A stretch of DNA of 64,000 nucleotides from NCBI RefSeq assembly GCF_050624435.1, contig NC_134535.1:129136731-129200730 (forward strand). Direction: 5' to 3'. The DNA comes from Tenrec ecaudatus. Its lineage: Eukaryota > Chordata > Mammalia > Afrosoricida > Tenrecidae. Below the pieces are notes generated by a model. The model was not told the origin of the DNA. It made no database searches and was given only the letters and a program-made list of their open reading frames with translations. Every line of letters begins with the position of its first letter. Positions within the stretch are counted from its first letter, which is position 1. This document shows positions 11,428 to 21,894 of this stretch, in pieces. The translations under genes and the position numbers were made by a program.

Positions 11428-14384
11428 ATTAGGAACAAAGGAAATTATTTTCAAGACTTCACGGGACTCTGGAATTTGGGAGCATCTGTAGTTGTGGAGG
11501 AAACAAAATTGGGGAAGGCGCTGAGCTGAGAACGGACAGGCTCCTGAACAAGGATGAGAATGTGAAGGTCTCAGAGAGACCCTTTGCTGAATTGTTTGGT
11601 GAAGCACAAAGATTGAGGAAATGATGCCCGGTCCCATCCTATTTCCTCTCCAGGGCTCAATGTCCCCTTGCAAACCTGGGTTGGGGGGGGGGGGGGAGCT
11701 GTTTCCAGAGGGGAGGATGGGAAAGGGTAAGAATATTAAGAGAAAGCGGAAACTCCACTAAGAACCCCTTGGTCACCTTTCCCCCTTTGTTGGGGGTAGG
11801 ATAGTGAGGCAGGGGCTGGCCGGCTGCCTATTTCCACCCAAAGCATGTCCCTCAGTCCTGTAAGACACTGGAGGGTTGCTCCAGGGGGGATGCTGTTCCC
11901 TTGCAAAGGAAGGCCAAGGAGCATGCCGTTGGGCTTTGAAGATACTGCTTCCCTTCTGCAGGAGCAAAGGGTGTGATTTTAATGTTCTGGTCTCCTGCTT
12001 TACTGAGGTAATGAAATAGCTGGGGCTAAATAATGCAAACCTCCTGCTCCACTGATGGTAACGTCTCTCTTTTTTTAACTACAGCCTCTAATTCACTCAA
12101 AGGAACAAATTATGTTTTATGGCTTTTTATAAAATATTCATGGGTTCCTCGGTGCTCTGGGTGGTTCAGGAAGCCTGGAAATGGCCTGGTGGAAGGAGGA
12201 GCTCACTTCCTCCCAGACACTGTTTAGAGGCCAAGCAGGCTCCAGGCGGCACGGAGAGCTGATAGTGCAGGAATGGGTGGGGGATAAGGGTCCAGCTTGT
12301 GGTTCCCCACATGCAGGGTGCCCTGGGGAGACGGGCGGGGGAGTGGGGAAGGGAAGAGGGGGAGCGGGAAGGGGAGTTAGGTTGAGCTGCTTCTTTGGAG
12401 AACACGCACTGCCTCCGCTTCCACAGGTAAGAACACCACCCTTCGGTGCACTTCCTCCGCATGTACATCCTCGGGGCTAGAGAGTATGTTTTCCTTTGCC
12501 GTCACATCTAGATCAGAACAGTAACAGGGGCACAGAGTCCAGAGGAGAGGGATATCAATGGATGGAGGTTGTGGATCCCCGGGGTGCTGCGGGGAAAAGT
12601 TCCCTTGCTCTTTCATTTCCGATGTCAGCGACCAGGGGACCCACCGTTAGGAAGGACCACCTTTTTGTGGCACTGTATGCTTTACAAAGGACATTTATGC
12701 ATTTATGGGGGTAAAAAAAAGGACATTTATGCTTTTGGACACCAGCATCAAAGCCTGGAAGCCTGGCTCCCAAGCCTGGCTCAGCCCCTCCTGAGCAGGT
12801 GTCTCCTCCCTTCCCTGGGCCTCAGTCTCTTCATTTGCACAGAGAAGGGTTTAGATGAGCCGGCTCAGAGATCTTAAGGCAAGGATAAGCGTGGAGTGCT
12901 GAATAAAACAGGCCTGGCCCCCTGTGTCCCAATGCAGTCTGGTTGACAGATGACAGATAGAGTCCACAGATTCTGAATCTGTGCTCCTTGTTCTAGGTTC
13001 ACCACACTCCACAGGGTGCCTGGGCATCTCCGCCCCTCCTCACTCCCCCACCAGTGGGCAGAAGGACCCCAGTCTGCCAAAGAGCAACAGCATCAGGGTC
13101 TCCCTGGTGGGAGCAGCCTTCTCCCAAGGTTAATCAGCACCCCCAGCCCATCTGCTGGATGAGAAGTGTGCGTCTTGCAGGTGGGTGGCCTCTCCTGCTG
13201 CCCCTTAAGAAGCCAGGGCCTGGTTGAGGTGGGGTGGGGGCAGAAAAGGAGAGTAGCATGTGCAGAGCTGAGCAGGTGTGACTTGGTAGATCATACCCAG
13301 TCACAAAGGCAGAGAGAGCAAGAGAGCAAGAGAATGACAACACACTCCATGGCCCCACCGGTCACCTCACTGCCCCTCTGTTCTCCAGTGCATATCCCAA
13401 GACCCTTTGGTATTGGAAGATGCCATTCCTAAGGATACGATAAAAAATGGCAAAAGCTGAAGGGTCTTAAAATAACAGCCAAAGTATGTCAAGATGAAAT
13501 TACAGTAGAGGGCATTGCCAATGAACTTGTCATCTACAAGTCTCACCTGTCTCCCATTCACTCGAGAGCTTCATCTGGAAAGCCCTAATGACTGTCAACC
13601 CTTTTAGATTATGTTAGGCAGTGGCACAGCTGAGAATCAGAGAGCCCTAAGCTCCTCAGCCTCTATCAACCGCACAATAAGTAGACTTCTATGCCCATGT
13701 CCAGGTGGTTTGAGCAGTGTCTATGCATGCAGAGAGGACAAAAAGGAGATTCTCTAAGAGAGCTGTCTTCCTCACCCTGAGTCTTTGCTGTTAGCCTGGC
13801 CTCTTGTCTTTTGCATGTATAATGGAGCCTGGTGAACAAGCCATTCATCTAGCCAGTACATGAGCCTGTTCTGTGTACTAGGGCCTACACGAAGCACTAG
13901 GTACAGAGTGGTGAACAAAGCAGCCATGACCTCGGCCTTCAAGTGAAGTTGAATAAGGAGGTCAAGCGCAGTTAGACAGATGAGAGATAAGCAGAGACAC
14001 TCCCCAACAAACCCTCAACTGCTTCAGCATCCAGCCACTCAGATCATCTCAACTGCACCCCTGGGCATCATGGAGCAGATAGAGAACATTTATAGTGAGT
14101 CACAGAACTTTGGGGTGTAAGGACAACGTACTGTTGCTTTAAGCCATGAGGTGTTGAGGGGCCCTAGTACCTAGCAAAGGAACAGGGAAATTCTCAGAGA
14201 AGTCGCATCACTTACAGAAAATCACTGAGCTCACTCCTTATGGGGTGGAGGGTCAAACCCAGCTCAGCTGCTGCAAGAGCTGCCTCCTGGGTACTGGGTA
14301 AGCGAGTCAGAGGTCTGGTGCTTGAGCCATTACCTGCTTTCCTGGACACAGAGCTAACCCTCTGTGCTGTTACCTGTTTACATT
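11428..14384. other. Long single-copy-like stretch
   Basis: Mostly unassigned. A G homopolymer lies near 11681-11697. At 12170-12480 there are overlapping open frames on both strands in GC-rich sequence, with no recognisable domain. Weak MIR-like text lies at 12770-12860 (CCCTGGGCCTCAGTCTCTTCA) and an L2/MIR-like phrase at 13855-13985 (TACAGAGTGGTGAACAAAGC). I see no gene. Confidence 0.4.
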
Positions 14385-14427
14385 CACATACACACACGCG
14401 CACACGCACACGCACACACACACACAC
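14385..14427. repeat. (CA)n microsatellite, interrupted by CG steps
   Basis: Alternating CA with several CG dinucleotides, so an alternating purine-pyrimidine tract of about 43 bp. Confidence 0.9.
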
Positions 14428-14636
14428 CTGAGCTTGGCATTACACTGTCTCAGCACAAGAAATGAATCCTTGCAGGATAAGACTCTGCACACAGCCCCTG
14501 ACTGAGGGAGAAAGCACAAGCTTAGCTAATCAGAGTCAGCAGATCTGGCGAACGCAGGCCATGCTCCAGTCATGCTCGGCAGCACCGAGAAACCAGACAT
14601 ACGGTTCCAATTTTAATTCTGTCTCCAGGGGGGTAG

Positions 14637-14638
<2 letters not shown>

Positions 14639-14677
<39 letters not shown>
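14639..14677. repeat. (CA)n microsatellite, about 19 repeats
   Basis: Uninterrupted CA tract following GGGTAGAAA. It creates spurious open frames on both strands. Confidence 0.95.
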
Positions 14678-14678
<1 letters not shown>

Positions 14679-15148
14679 CAGCTAATCCTCTGGTTCTTTC
14701 CAAAGGCAGGAAGAGACCTTGCCACAGGGAAGTGACCCAAACTAGAAAAATGCTCAATGCCCACAAGGTCACACCTCCTTGTCAAAAAACGGGGAGACCA
14801 AATGGAGAAATAGGGTGTAAGTGGAGGGCTGACTTGCTTTCGCTAAGAAATGTTCTACTTGGCATTTGTGTAGGAATTGGCAGAGGAAGGGGGAAAGCCA
14901 CATGGAGGCATAGAAAAGGGAAGGGGCCATTTCTGGCACCTTCCCTGTGTCCAGATTCCCTCTCCTACCATGAAGGAGGGAAATCTCAGGTCATGTGGGC
15001 ATCCAGGATCCCCTTGGGGTGCTGGGAAGATTTGCAGTGAACAAATAGGAGTTGTGCCCAGTTCTCAAATTGCAAATCAAACCAAAGAGGAATATCGAGA
15101 CATTTACAAAGTCCTATTCGGCAGCCCCGGAATCTAACACCAAATCCC

Positions 15149-15340
15149 TAAACCAAACTCACCGCCCTCAAGTCGATTCCAACTCATAGCAACCCTACAG
15201 GACAGGGTAGAACTGCCCCTGTGGGTTTCCGAGACTGGGAGTAGAAAGGGCCGTCTCTCTCCCATGGAGCAGCTGGTGGTTTTGAATTGCTGAACTTGAG
15301 GATCGCAGCCCAGTATGTAACCACTAGGCCACCCAGGCTC
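15149..15340 (-). repeat. AfroSINE, near full length
   Basis: Reverse complement orientation: ACCAAACTCACCGCC, AAGTCGATTCCAACTCATAG, CCCTACAGGACAGGGTAGAA, GGAGCAGCTGGTGGTTTTGAA and a terminal CCACTAGGCCACCCAGGCTC. Confidence 0.9.
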
Positions 15341-15549
15341 AGTGGATGCTCACCCACTTCATTTGTTGAATGAGTGAAGGAAAGCCCTCCAACAACTGGC
15401 CTGGGGTCAAGTTCCTAAAATAGCTCAGGAAGCAGCTGCCTTGTCCTCTGCCCAGTAAAACGTCCATGCTCTTCTGAGGGTAGGTGGGCACACTGCAGTG
15501 GAGGCCGAACTGGAGCTGCTGGGAGATGTGCAGGAGGAGCAGAGCCATT

Positions 15550-15640
15550 GCCCTGATGCCACTCACCAGCTGTGGGACCTGGCTGTGTTTCTTAACCTAC
15601 CCGAGCCCCGGTGCTGTCATATTTTAAATAAAGTTAAAAC
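15550..15640 (+). repeat. MIR fragment
   Basis: CCACTCACCAGCTGTGGGACC, then TGTTTCTTAACCTACCCGAGC and TGCTGTC, fit the MIR core (cactagctgtgtgacctt ... cttaacctctctgagcct). Confidence 0.55.
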
Positions 15641-15782
15641 TTCGCATCTCCCCAAATAGGAAGGTGCTTTGGGGCACTGACATGAAGCAGATTAGATCAT
15701 TCGTGGTTCTTCTTGTCCCTTCTCTCTACCTTGCATTGCTGTGATTCCAGGGATAAAATTTTTCCATAAAAATCTTTGTCCC

Positions 15783-16008
15783 GGGGCAGGGAATGTATGG
15801 ATGTGCTTTATACAATTGATGTATGTATATGTATGGATTGTGATAAGAGTTGTATGAGTCCCTAATAAAATGTAAAAAAAGAAAAGAGGAGAGAGAAAAA
15901 AAGAAAATGATTTGGGCAAAGAATGTACAGATGTGCTTTATACAATTGATGTATGTATATGTATGAACTGTGATAAGAGTTGTATGAGCCCCTAATAAAT
16001 TGTTTTAA
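15783..16008 (+). mobile_element. L1 3' end insertion containing two tandem copies of the terminus
   Basis: Two consecutive copies of the L1 3' end occur at about 15793-15877 and 15912-16008. Each has TTTATACAATTGATGTATG and GATAAGAGTTGTATGAG before an A-rich tail. The pair is bracketed by AAAAATCTTTGTCC (15768-15781) and AAAAATCTTTGTTCC (16009-16023), consistent with one target duplication around the whole dimer. Confidence 0.75.
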
Positions 16009-16027
16009 AAAAATCTTTGTTCCTAGA

Positions 16028-16497
16028 TGTGTTAGTCTGGGTAGACTAGAGAAACAAATTCACTGACACTCATACATGTATAAGAGAGAGCGTTACCTCA
16101 AAGAGCACTTGTATATTGAGAAAACATCCCAGCCCAGTCCAGACAAAGTCCTAAGCCCATATGTCTGATACTAGTCCATAAATTCCTCTTCAGGCTCGCA
16201 CAGCACAGGCAGTGATGCCAAATGCAAGATCACAGGACAGTGGGTGGAAAGTCTCAGCACTGGATCCAACACTTCTCAGCACCGGCTCCTCCAGCTCTCT
16301 GAGTGTCTCCTCCACAGGAAGGTGAAGCAAAGAGAGAGGTGGCTCACCTCCAGGGAGACAGAGAGGGAGTTCCCAGGATCCTCATGAGAAGGCCACACCC
16401 ACAAGGAGGCATCATCAAGCTGTGACCTGATTGACAGGCTAGACTCCACCCCAGATCTATTTATCAAGGTAATATAAAATTGTGTAACTACCACACC
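16028..16497 (-). repeat. MaLR-like LTR, family A, 5-bp TSD CTAGA
   Basis: Plus-strand TGTGTTAGTCTGGGTAGACT to GTGTAACTACCACACC. CTAGA occurs immediately before (16023-16027) and after (16498-16502). It sits just beyond the L1 dimer's right-hand duplication, so it could have used that sequence as target. Confidence 0.8.
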
Positions 16498-16629
16498 CTA
16501 GATCTCTCCCTTCTCTTTTTCTCTTCCTTGCCCTGTTTTTGCCCTTGCCATCTTTCACAGCTGAGAGCTTGACCTTACTCTGCGATGTGGGGAGGGGGCT
16601 TCTCTTGAGGGACTGATGCAAAAACAGAA

Positions 16630-16815
16630 GGACCCCAGGTGGTGCAGCAGTTCAGTGCTTGGCTGCTAAGTGAAAGATCCGTTTAAGCTCACCAGAGGTT
16701 TCTCAGGAGAGAAGCTGGTGATCGACCCAGTAATAATGGCACCCTAGAAAACCATACGGGGCAGTTCTATTCTGTGGTATAGAATCAGCTTCCTGGCACT
16801 TAACACGACCACCAA
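16630..16815 (+). repeat. AfroSINE
   Basis: Starts GGACCCCAGGTGGTGCAGCA, with GCTGCTAAGTGAAAGATCC, GGGGCAGTTCTATTCTGT and a tail reduced to GGCACTTAACACGACCACC. Confidence 0.8.
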
Positions 16816-16854
16816 CAAAGAAGGAAATTCACTAGCACTGTCAAGAAGAATATT

Positions 16855-16960
16855 GAAGACATTGGGATCAGGCAGCCCAAGTTTAAATCTTAATCTCTCA
16901 CACATGTCAGGCAAGTTACTTAACTAATATCCAATTTCTCACCTATAGAAACGAAGGGCC
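16855..16960 (+). repeat. MIR fragment
   Basis: GGATCAGGCAGCCCAAGTTTAA, then CAGGCAAGTTACTTAACTAA and TTTCTCACCTATAGAAA, match the MIR core and A-box side. TGTTATGAGGATTAAATTAGA at about 17180 could be its detached 3' part. Confidence 0.65.
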
Positions 16961-16999
16961 GTCTATAGAAAGGAAGCAGCAATCATGACTTCTTCTGCC

Positions 17000-18690
17000 T
17001 TGTGAGTGGGTAGCTTGTACCTCGCACGGGGCTGCTGGGCGTGTCAAGTGAGTGAAGCTGAGATGAGCCCCCAGCTCATGTACTAGTACACTATGCGATC
17101 CGGGACAAGCCCTGCACGTCCAGTAGAAGGAGTGCCCATATCTAAATTGCTCAAAGCACTCTCTGGACCACTCTGTGGGCTGTTATGAGGATTAAATTAG
17201 ATATAAAAGGAACATCACCCTGGTTCCTAATTGAAGAATGCTTTAGAAACATATCCCAAGCCGGACTCATTCCTGTCTGCACCTTTAGTACGGCTTCAGC
17301 AGTCTTTCAGCCGGTCTCCAGCCCGTGGCATGTGGGAGCCTCTCCCCAATGCTGGTTGCTAAGTTTTCAGGTGACTGGTAAACCCTTGGGTTTTGAAATT
17401 GCCCGTGTTGGGAGCATGGATACCACAAAAATGGACTCCCGCTACCCAAACAGGCCTGTGAGAGTTAGGTTTTATGTCCACCTGGGTGGTCCAAGATTCT
17501 CCCATGACACGATCTCACACAGTGTGACCAACTCCACGATCGGATCGTTGGTGAAGCAGCCAAGCAGCTGTGGGGAGAACGGTCCAGTTGGACCCCCAAA
17601 CCCAGGTGTTAAATGACCACAGATTGCAACCCCTTCTTGCCAGGAGGCCCGCCAGGAGGAGGATCAAAAGGAAGCCAGACATCCGCAGAGTTTTCTCCCC
17701 TGACGGTGAGAGAAACGCTGGACCGGTTTCTATCCTTTCTGAAGGAAACCTGAAGCGCTCTAGCCTGCAGTGCTGCCTTCTGAGCTCCAGATCCTCTCCC
17801 ACCGGGCTCCTTCTCCCTCCCTTGGCTCTTACGCCCCCTCCTCCCCAGTTTTCCTTTAGATCTTTGGCCAAACCTCAGCCTCCCCCTCCCCCACATCTGC
17901 CCCAAGTGAGGCCCCTTTCCCATTTTTTTTTTTTTGTGTGTGTGTGTTCTCACTTTGAACCAGAGGAAGCCTGTGTCCTTCCCTCCCGCAAGGAGAGCAA
18001 GAATAGCTTGCGGCAGGATAAAAGCTCTGAGCCCCAAGCCGCAGTCATCATCTCACCTTAACTTGTCACTTCCTTCTCTCAAATGGCCTCTGTTCATCAC
18101 TCCCTGTAGGGCTCCCCTCGGTCCCAGTGCATGTGACAGCAGCTCTGTTTTAATGGCCTGTTCTCAGGCATCTTCAGAGAGGGACCCGCGTTCAGTGCCA
18201 CCATTAGAGACCCCCCTTCTACATCCCCACCTCAGCCGCCCCCAGCCTTCAGATCTCAGAGCTCATTAGCAAGCCCATTGCAGCTCTCAACAACTGTACG
18301 CCTAATGGAGATGCATCGGCCCCCCCAGGACCGCTCTAGAAGCAGTAACCAGCAGTTAATCGTTTTTTCCTGCTGTTTCTTCCAAGGTACGGCTTGAACC
18401 CGTGAAATGGAGGAGGAGAAATAATTTCCTGATAATGTCCTTAAAACAACAAACACTTGTTCTAATAAAATCATCGCCCCCAACATATGAAGGCCAGGAG
18501 GTAGGCTCTCCTCCATTTCTATTTACGCTCCCAGCACTCAGGGGAGAGGGGCAACAAGATGACCAAAGGGTACTGGGAAGGTATCAGAGTCCTACCATTT
18601 AAGGTAGACAAAGTCTTGCTTGCTTACTCTCGATTCTGTTTCTTGGCATATTCGGCTGCATGAGCATTTGAATTAGTCTAGACCTGTTTC
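17000..18690. other. Single-copy-like, GC-rich stretch, no gene recognised
   Basis: Outside a T/TG run at about 17923-17946 I identify no repeat. Long overlapping frames on both strands at 17.5-18.06 kb reflect CT-rich and GC-rich composition rather than a recognisable protein. The 18.25-18.53 kb part combines AT-rich homeobox-like motifs (CATTAGCAAG, CCTAATGGAG, AGTTAATCG) with E-box-like CAGTTG/CAACTG text, which is compatible with, but does not prove, a conserved non-coding element. Confidence 0.35.
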
Positions 18691-18691
18691 T

Positions 18692-18871
18692 AAGAAACCC
18701 TGATGGTGCTGTGCACTACATATTGGCCAGCTAATCACAAAGTCAACAGTTCAAACCCACCAGCTGCTCTGTGGGAGAAAGGGAGAGGCTACCTCCTCCC
18801 ATAAGGATTTACAGCCTGGGAAACCCTACTTTGAGTCACAGTGAGTCAGAATGGACTCCCGGGCAGTGCAT
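18692..18871 (+). repeat. AfroSINE
   Basis: AAGAAACCCTGATGGTGCTG, AACAGTTCAAACCCACCAGC (box B), CTCTGTGGGAGAAAG and tail CACAGTGAGTCAGAATGG. Confidence 0.85.
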
Positions 18872-18900
18872 TTAGCTTCGATTTGGTTTGGGCCTATCTC

Positions 18901-19090
18901 TAAGCACTGGTGACATAGTAGCTAAGGTGTTCATCTTGTAACCACAAGGTCAGTAGTTCAAACTCACCAGTTCCATGGGAGAAATTGGTAGCAGTTGGCT
19001 TGGTAAAGATGCACAGGCTTGAGCCCCCAGTGACCATTCTACTGTCCTACAAGGTCACGCACTATAAATCAGAATCAATTCAAGGTCAGC
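18901..19090 (+). repeat. AfroSINE
   Basis: AAGCACTGGTGACATAGTAG, AAGGTCAGTAGTTCAAACTC, GGTAAAGATGCACAGGCTT and tail ATAAATCAGAATCAATTCAAG. It lies head to tail with the previous copy. Confidence 0.85.
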
Positions 19091-19570
19091 ACGTTTGGAT
19101 TGCTTTGGTTGGATCTCTCTGTCAGGCCAATTTCTATTTACTTTCCCTTTTAGATAGACTAGGTTGTCTTGTTTTTTTTTCCCTCCAAATTATCATGTCT
19201 ACTTGAATCCGCCACCCCACATTTATCACTCCATTATAATGCTCAAGGAGAAGAATCCATATGTGAGAGTTGGGCACAGTGTCGGAGCAATTAGTTGGAA
19301 GAAAGCAGCAAAGTAAGATGAGGAAAGAGATCCTACAGAGCCCGGAGGGAGACCTTTTGATGAGAAACAAAGAGCAATTTTCTAAGCGTGCTCAGAGACA
19401 ATGTGCTGGTTGTTTTCCCCTCTCCTCTAAGTGCCATTTATTTTTTTGTTGTTGCTAATGCATGGGTTATTTTCAAGTATTTCTATTGACAACCATGAAC
19501 TCTTTTTTTTTACTGACTATTTGGTCCTGCTTCCCTGTAAAGTAATATATGCGGAAGGCTGCTTTGTTGT

Positions 19571-19741
19571 AAGGACCCCAGGTGGCGTAGTGGATTCCAC
19601 ATTGGGCTGCTAACCACAAGGCCAGCAGTTCAAATCCACCGCCCGCTCCTTAGGAGGAAGAGGGGCTTTCTGCTCCTATAAAGATGTACAGCCTCGGAAA
19701 CCCACAGGGGAAGTGCTATCCAGAACTCTAGGCAGCGAGTT
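19571..19741 (+). repeat. AfroSINE
   Basis: AAGGACCCCAGGTGGCGTAG, GGGCTGCTAACCACAAGG, CAGCAGTTCAAATCCACC (box B) and AAAGATGTACAGCCTCGGAAA. The tail is truncated near GGCAGCGAG. Confidence 0.9.
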
Positions 19742-19789
19742 GTGTCTTTGTTTAGGTTTTGGCTTTTTGCCTTGTTACTGAGTATCACC

Positions 19790-20000
19790 AAGTGTTTTCT
19801 GACTCAGTGACCAAACCCCTCCCTACAACAGCAGTCTGAAACACTGCCCAGTCTGATGTTACTCTCACAATTATTGCTATGTGAATCCAGTCCTGCAGCC
19901 ACGTGTCAATCCATCTCACTGAGGATCTTCCGTTTTCTCACAGACCTGCGACTTCGTCAAGCACAACCTTCTTCTCCAGGGGCTCATCCTTCCTGATGCA
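19790..20000 (-). repeat. RTE LINE 3' end (reversed)
   Basis: Text such as CTGACTCAGTGACCAAACCC, ATGTTACTCTCACAATTATTG, TCAATCCATCTCACTGAGG and TCGTCAAGCACAACCTTCTTC parallels the reversed RTE tails at 59.8-60.0 and 62.5-62.7 kb. It breaks off at a Tigger-like element; coding sequence of an RTE resumes at 20.96 kb and could be the same insertion. Confidence 0.7.
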
Positions 20001-20002
20001 GT

Positions 20003-20530
20003 GATACCTCAGCTGTTGAGGTCAATTCATTCCGAATTCATGTTCAAACACCGAGAAGTTCCAGAACTGAACACAGGTTTCCTATAAGAAATCATGGAAA
20101 ACCAAATCATTGTTTCTGGGGCCCAAACATTACACTTATAAATTGACTGGAGGCTCTTAGCCTTTTGGATATCATGGTCTCAGATATGCTGTCACCATCC
20201 AGTTCTTTCTGATTAAATTAACGGTCGCTTTTCAACTTCTTCTATAGTCTGAGTTCTTTGTGTCGTGGTTAACAATTTCCCACCTTGTGCTACATTAGCC
20301 ACATTTTCTTTTTTCAGAAATGTTGGTCATGTCGACACAGCCATGTTGGATTCAGCTGCCAAATCAGACCAGTGATGACCTGATCCAAATGTCACAATGA
20401 TGTCTTTCTCTAACGACCGTGCTCCTCGCTGTTTTCCTCTGAGCTTTCCTGGCGCTATCGCTAACTTTCTTTGAAACCGTGGTTACAATCTTTCATGCAA
20501 ATAAAGTACCATAAAAGCACAATGAAGAAT
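20003..20530 (-). mobile_element. Possible pogo/Tigger-like DNA transposon relic
   Basis: On the minus strand, 20290-20465 translates with few breaks to a helix-turn-helix-like segment (RSLEKDIIVTFGSGHH, then WSDLAAESNMAVST, a stop, and PTFLKKENVANV). This resembles the CENP-B-type N-terminus of Tigger transposases (DLA...ESTV...LKK). The left end GTGATACCTCAGCTGTTGAGG and the phrase TTTCCTATAAGAAATCATGG also resemble non-autonomous Tigger-family ends. The family is recalled, not searched, so this is tentative. Confidence 0.45.
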
Positions 20531-20628
20531 GTTTTAATGCACCCATACAAGTTGTCACCATGTGCTGTCTGAGCAGGCGGGGCACTGAGACTGAAGCTCT
20601 GTCCTCAGAGAGATGCAAATACCATATA

Positions 20629-20744
20629 CCGTATATACTCGTGTATAAGCCGAGTTTTTCCGGCACATTTTTTTGTGCAGTGTTTGTAGTAAAATTAGGT
20701 GCCTCGGCTGAGACTCAGGTCAGCTTATACTCGAGTGTATATGG
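20629..20744. mobile_element. Palindromic MITE-like element flanked by TA
   Basis: About 116 bp. The left arm CCGTATATACTCGTGTATAA and the right arm ending TATACTCGAGTGTATATGG are imperfect inverted repeats, with a TA dinucleotide outside each end. TA target duplications are typical of the Tc1/mariner superfamily. Similar TATACTCGAG palindromes are known to me as dispersed elements in vertebrates, but I cannot assign a family name. Confidence 0.65.
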
Positions 20745-20954
20745 TATTGTTGTGTACCTTCTTTAGCCCTCCTTCCTTATCCCCCCCGACACCCCCGCTG
20801 TACATGTATAGGAGGCCATTGACAATACCAGGCTTTACGTACAAGTTCAGTGCTCAAAGTGACACTTCTAGTGACATTTCTGCTTTTTCACACTTGAAGG
20901 GTTTTTGTGTTGGGTTTTTTGGTTTTTTTGTTTCTGCAGCAGCAGCAGATTTTC

Positions 20955-21790
20955 CCAATGCCATGCACCATTGAATTTCTTGACATCTGCCTCCAAGGAC
21001 ATTGATTGTGCATTCAAGTAAAATGAAATCCTTGACAACTTCACGCTTTTCTCTGTGTTTCATCATGTTGCTTATTGGCATGGTTGTGAGGATTTTTGCT
21101 GTCATTAAGTTAAGATGCAATTCAACCTGAAAAATGGAGTCTTTGGTCTTCATCAGTAAGTGCCTCTGGTTCGCTTCGCTTTCAGCAAGCACGCTACAGG
21201 TTATTAACGAGCCTTACCCCAGTCCTGATGCTGCATTCTGCGTCATATCATCTAACTTTGCAGATGATTTGCTCAGCGTACAGACTGAACAGCTTGGTGG
21301 TGATTTTAAACTACCTTTAAACCACTTAAACTCTTTTTAACTATTGTAAAAGTATCTCCTCCTTCTGTTTGAATGACAGACTCTTGGTCTATACAGGTTC
21401 CACGTGAGCCCAAATAAGTGTTCCGGAATTCCCATTCTTCACAATGTTATTGGCAATTTGTTAGGACCCACAGAGTCAAATCCTTGCATAGTCAATAAAG
21501 CACAGGTAAACATCATTCTGGAATTTCTCTGCTGCCCATCAAGCGCCATCTGACATCAGCGATGATTTCCATTATTCCACTTTCTCTTCTGAATCCAGCT
21601 TGGATTTCTAGCCATTCCCTGAATGATTTTAGATTATCCACAGCAAAATTACACTTCTGGGTGATATTAATGATATTCTTTGATAATTTCTGTGTTCTGT
21701 TAGGTCACATTTCTTGGGATGTACACAAATGTGAATATGAATCTTCTCCAGCTAGATGGCCAAGTAGCTGTCTTCCAAATCCTCGGCTGA
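20955..21790 (-). pseudogene. RTE LINE relic: reverse transcriptase region
   Basis: A minus-strand frame over 20854-21192 reads LAESEANQRHLLMKTKD, then REVVKDFILLECTIN, matching the same RTE blocks at 61.7-62.0 kb (LAESEEDLKHWLMKIKD; VVKDFISLGSTIN). Continuing rightwards on the plus strand, text corresponding to the GRLINN, RQGC and KAFD blocks becomes increasingly decayed. There are stops and frameshifts throughout, so it is not functional. Confidence 0.85.
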
Positions 21791-21894
21791 GCCAAGTGTC
21801 TTAGCTATCTAGTGGTGCTAGAGCAGGAATTCCCTAAGTGGATAGATGGTTTTAACAAACAGAAGTTTAGCATCTTACAGTTTGCTCTTGCTGC

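Noticed and set aside
14385-14677. CRISPR-like array from regularly spaced CA repeats
   Set aside because: These are two simple microsatellites in mammalian DNA, with no direct repeats separated by unique spacers.
14462-15040. 192-codon plus-strand frame
   Set aside because: It runs straight through the (CA)n microsatellite as a Thr-His repeat, and nothing in the remainder resembles a known protein.
17515-18061. Long overlapping frames on both strands as a possible gene
   Set aside because: They overlap on opposite strands, are driven by Pro/Ser/Arg-rich low complexity, and show no recognisable domain, splice arrangement or start context.
20935-20948. Expanded CAG triplet
   Set aside because: Only about four units, at the edge of an RTE relic. 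No expansion.
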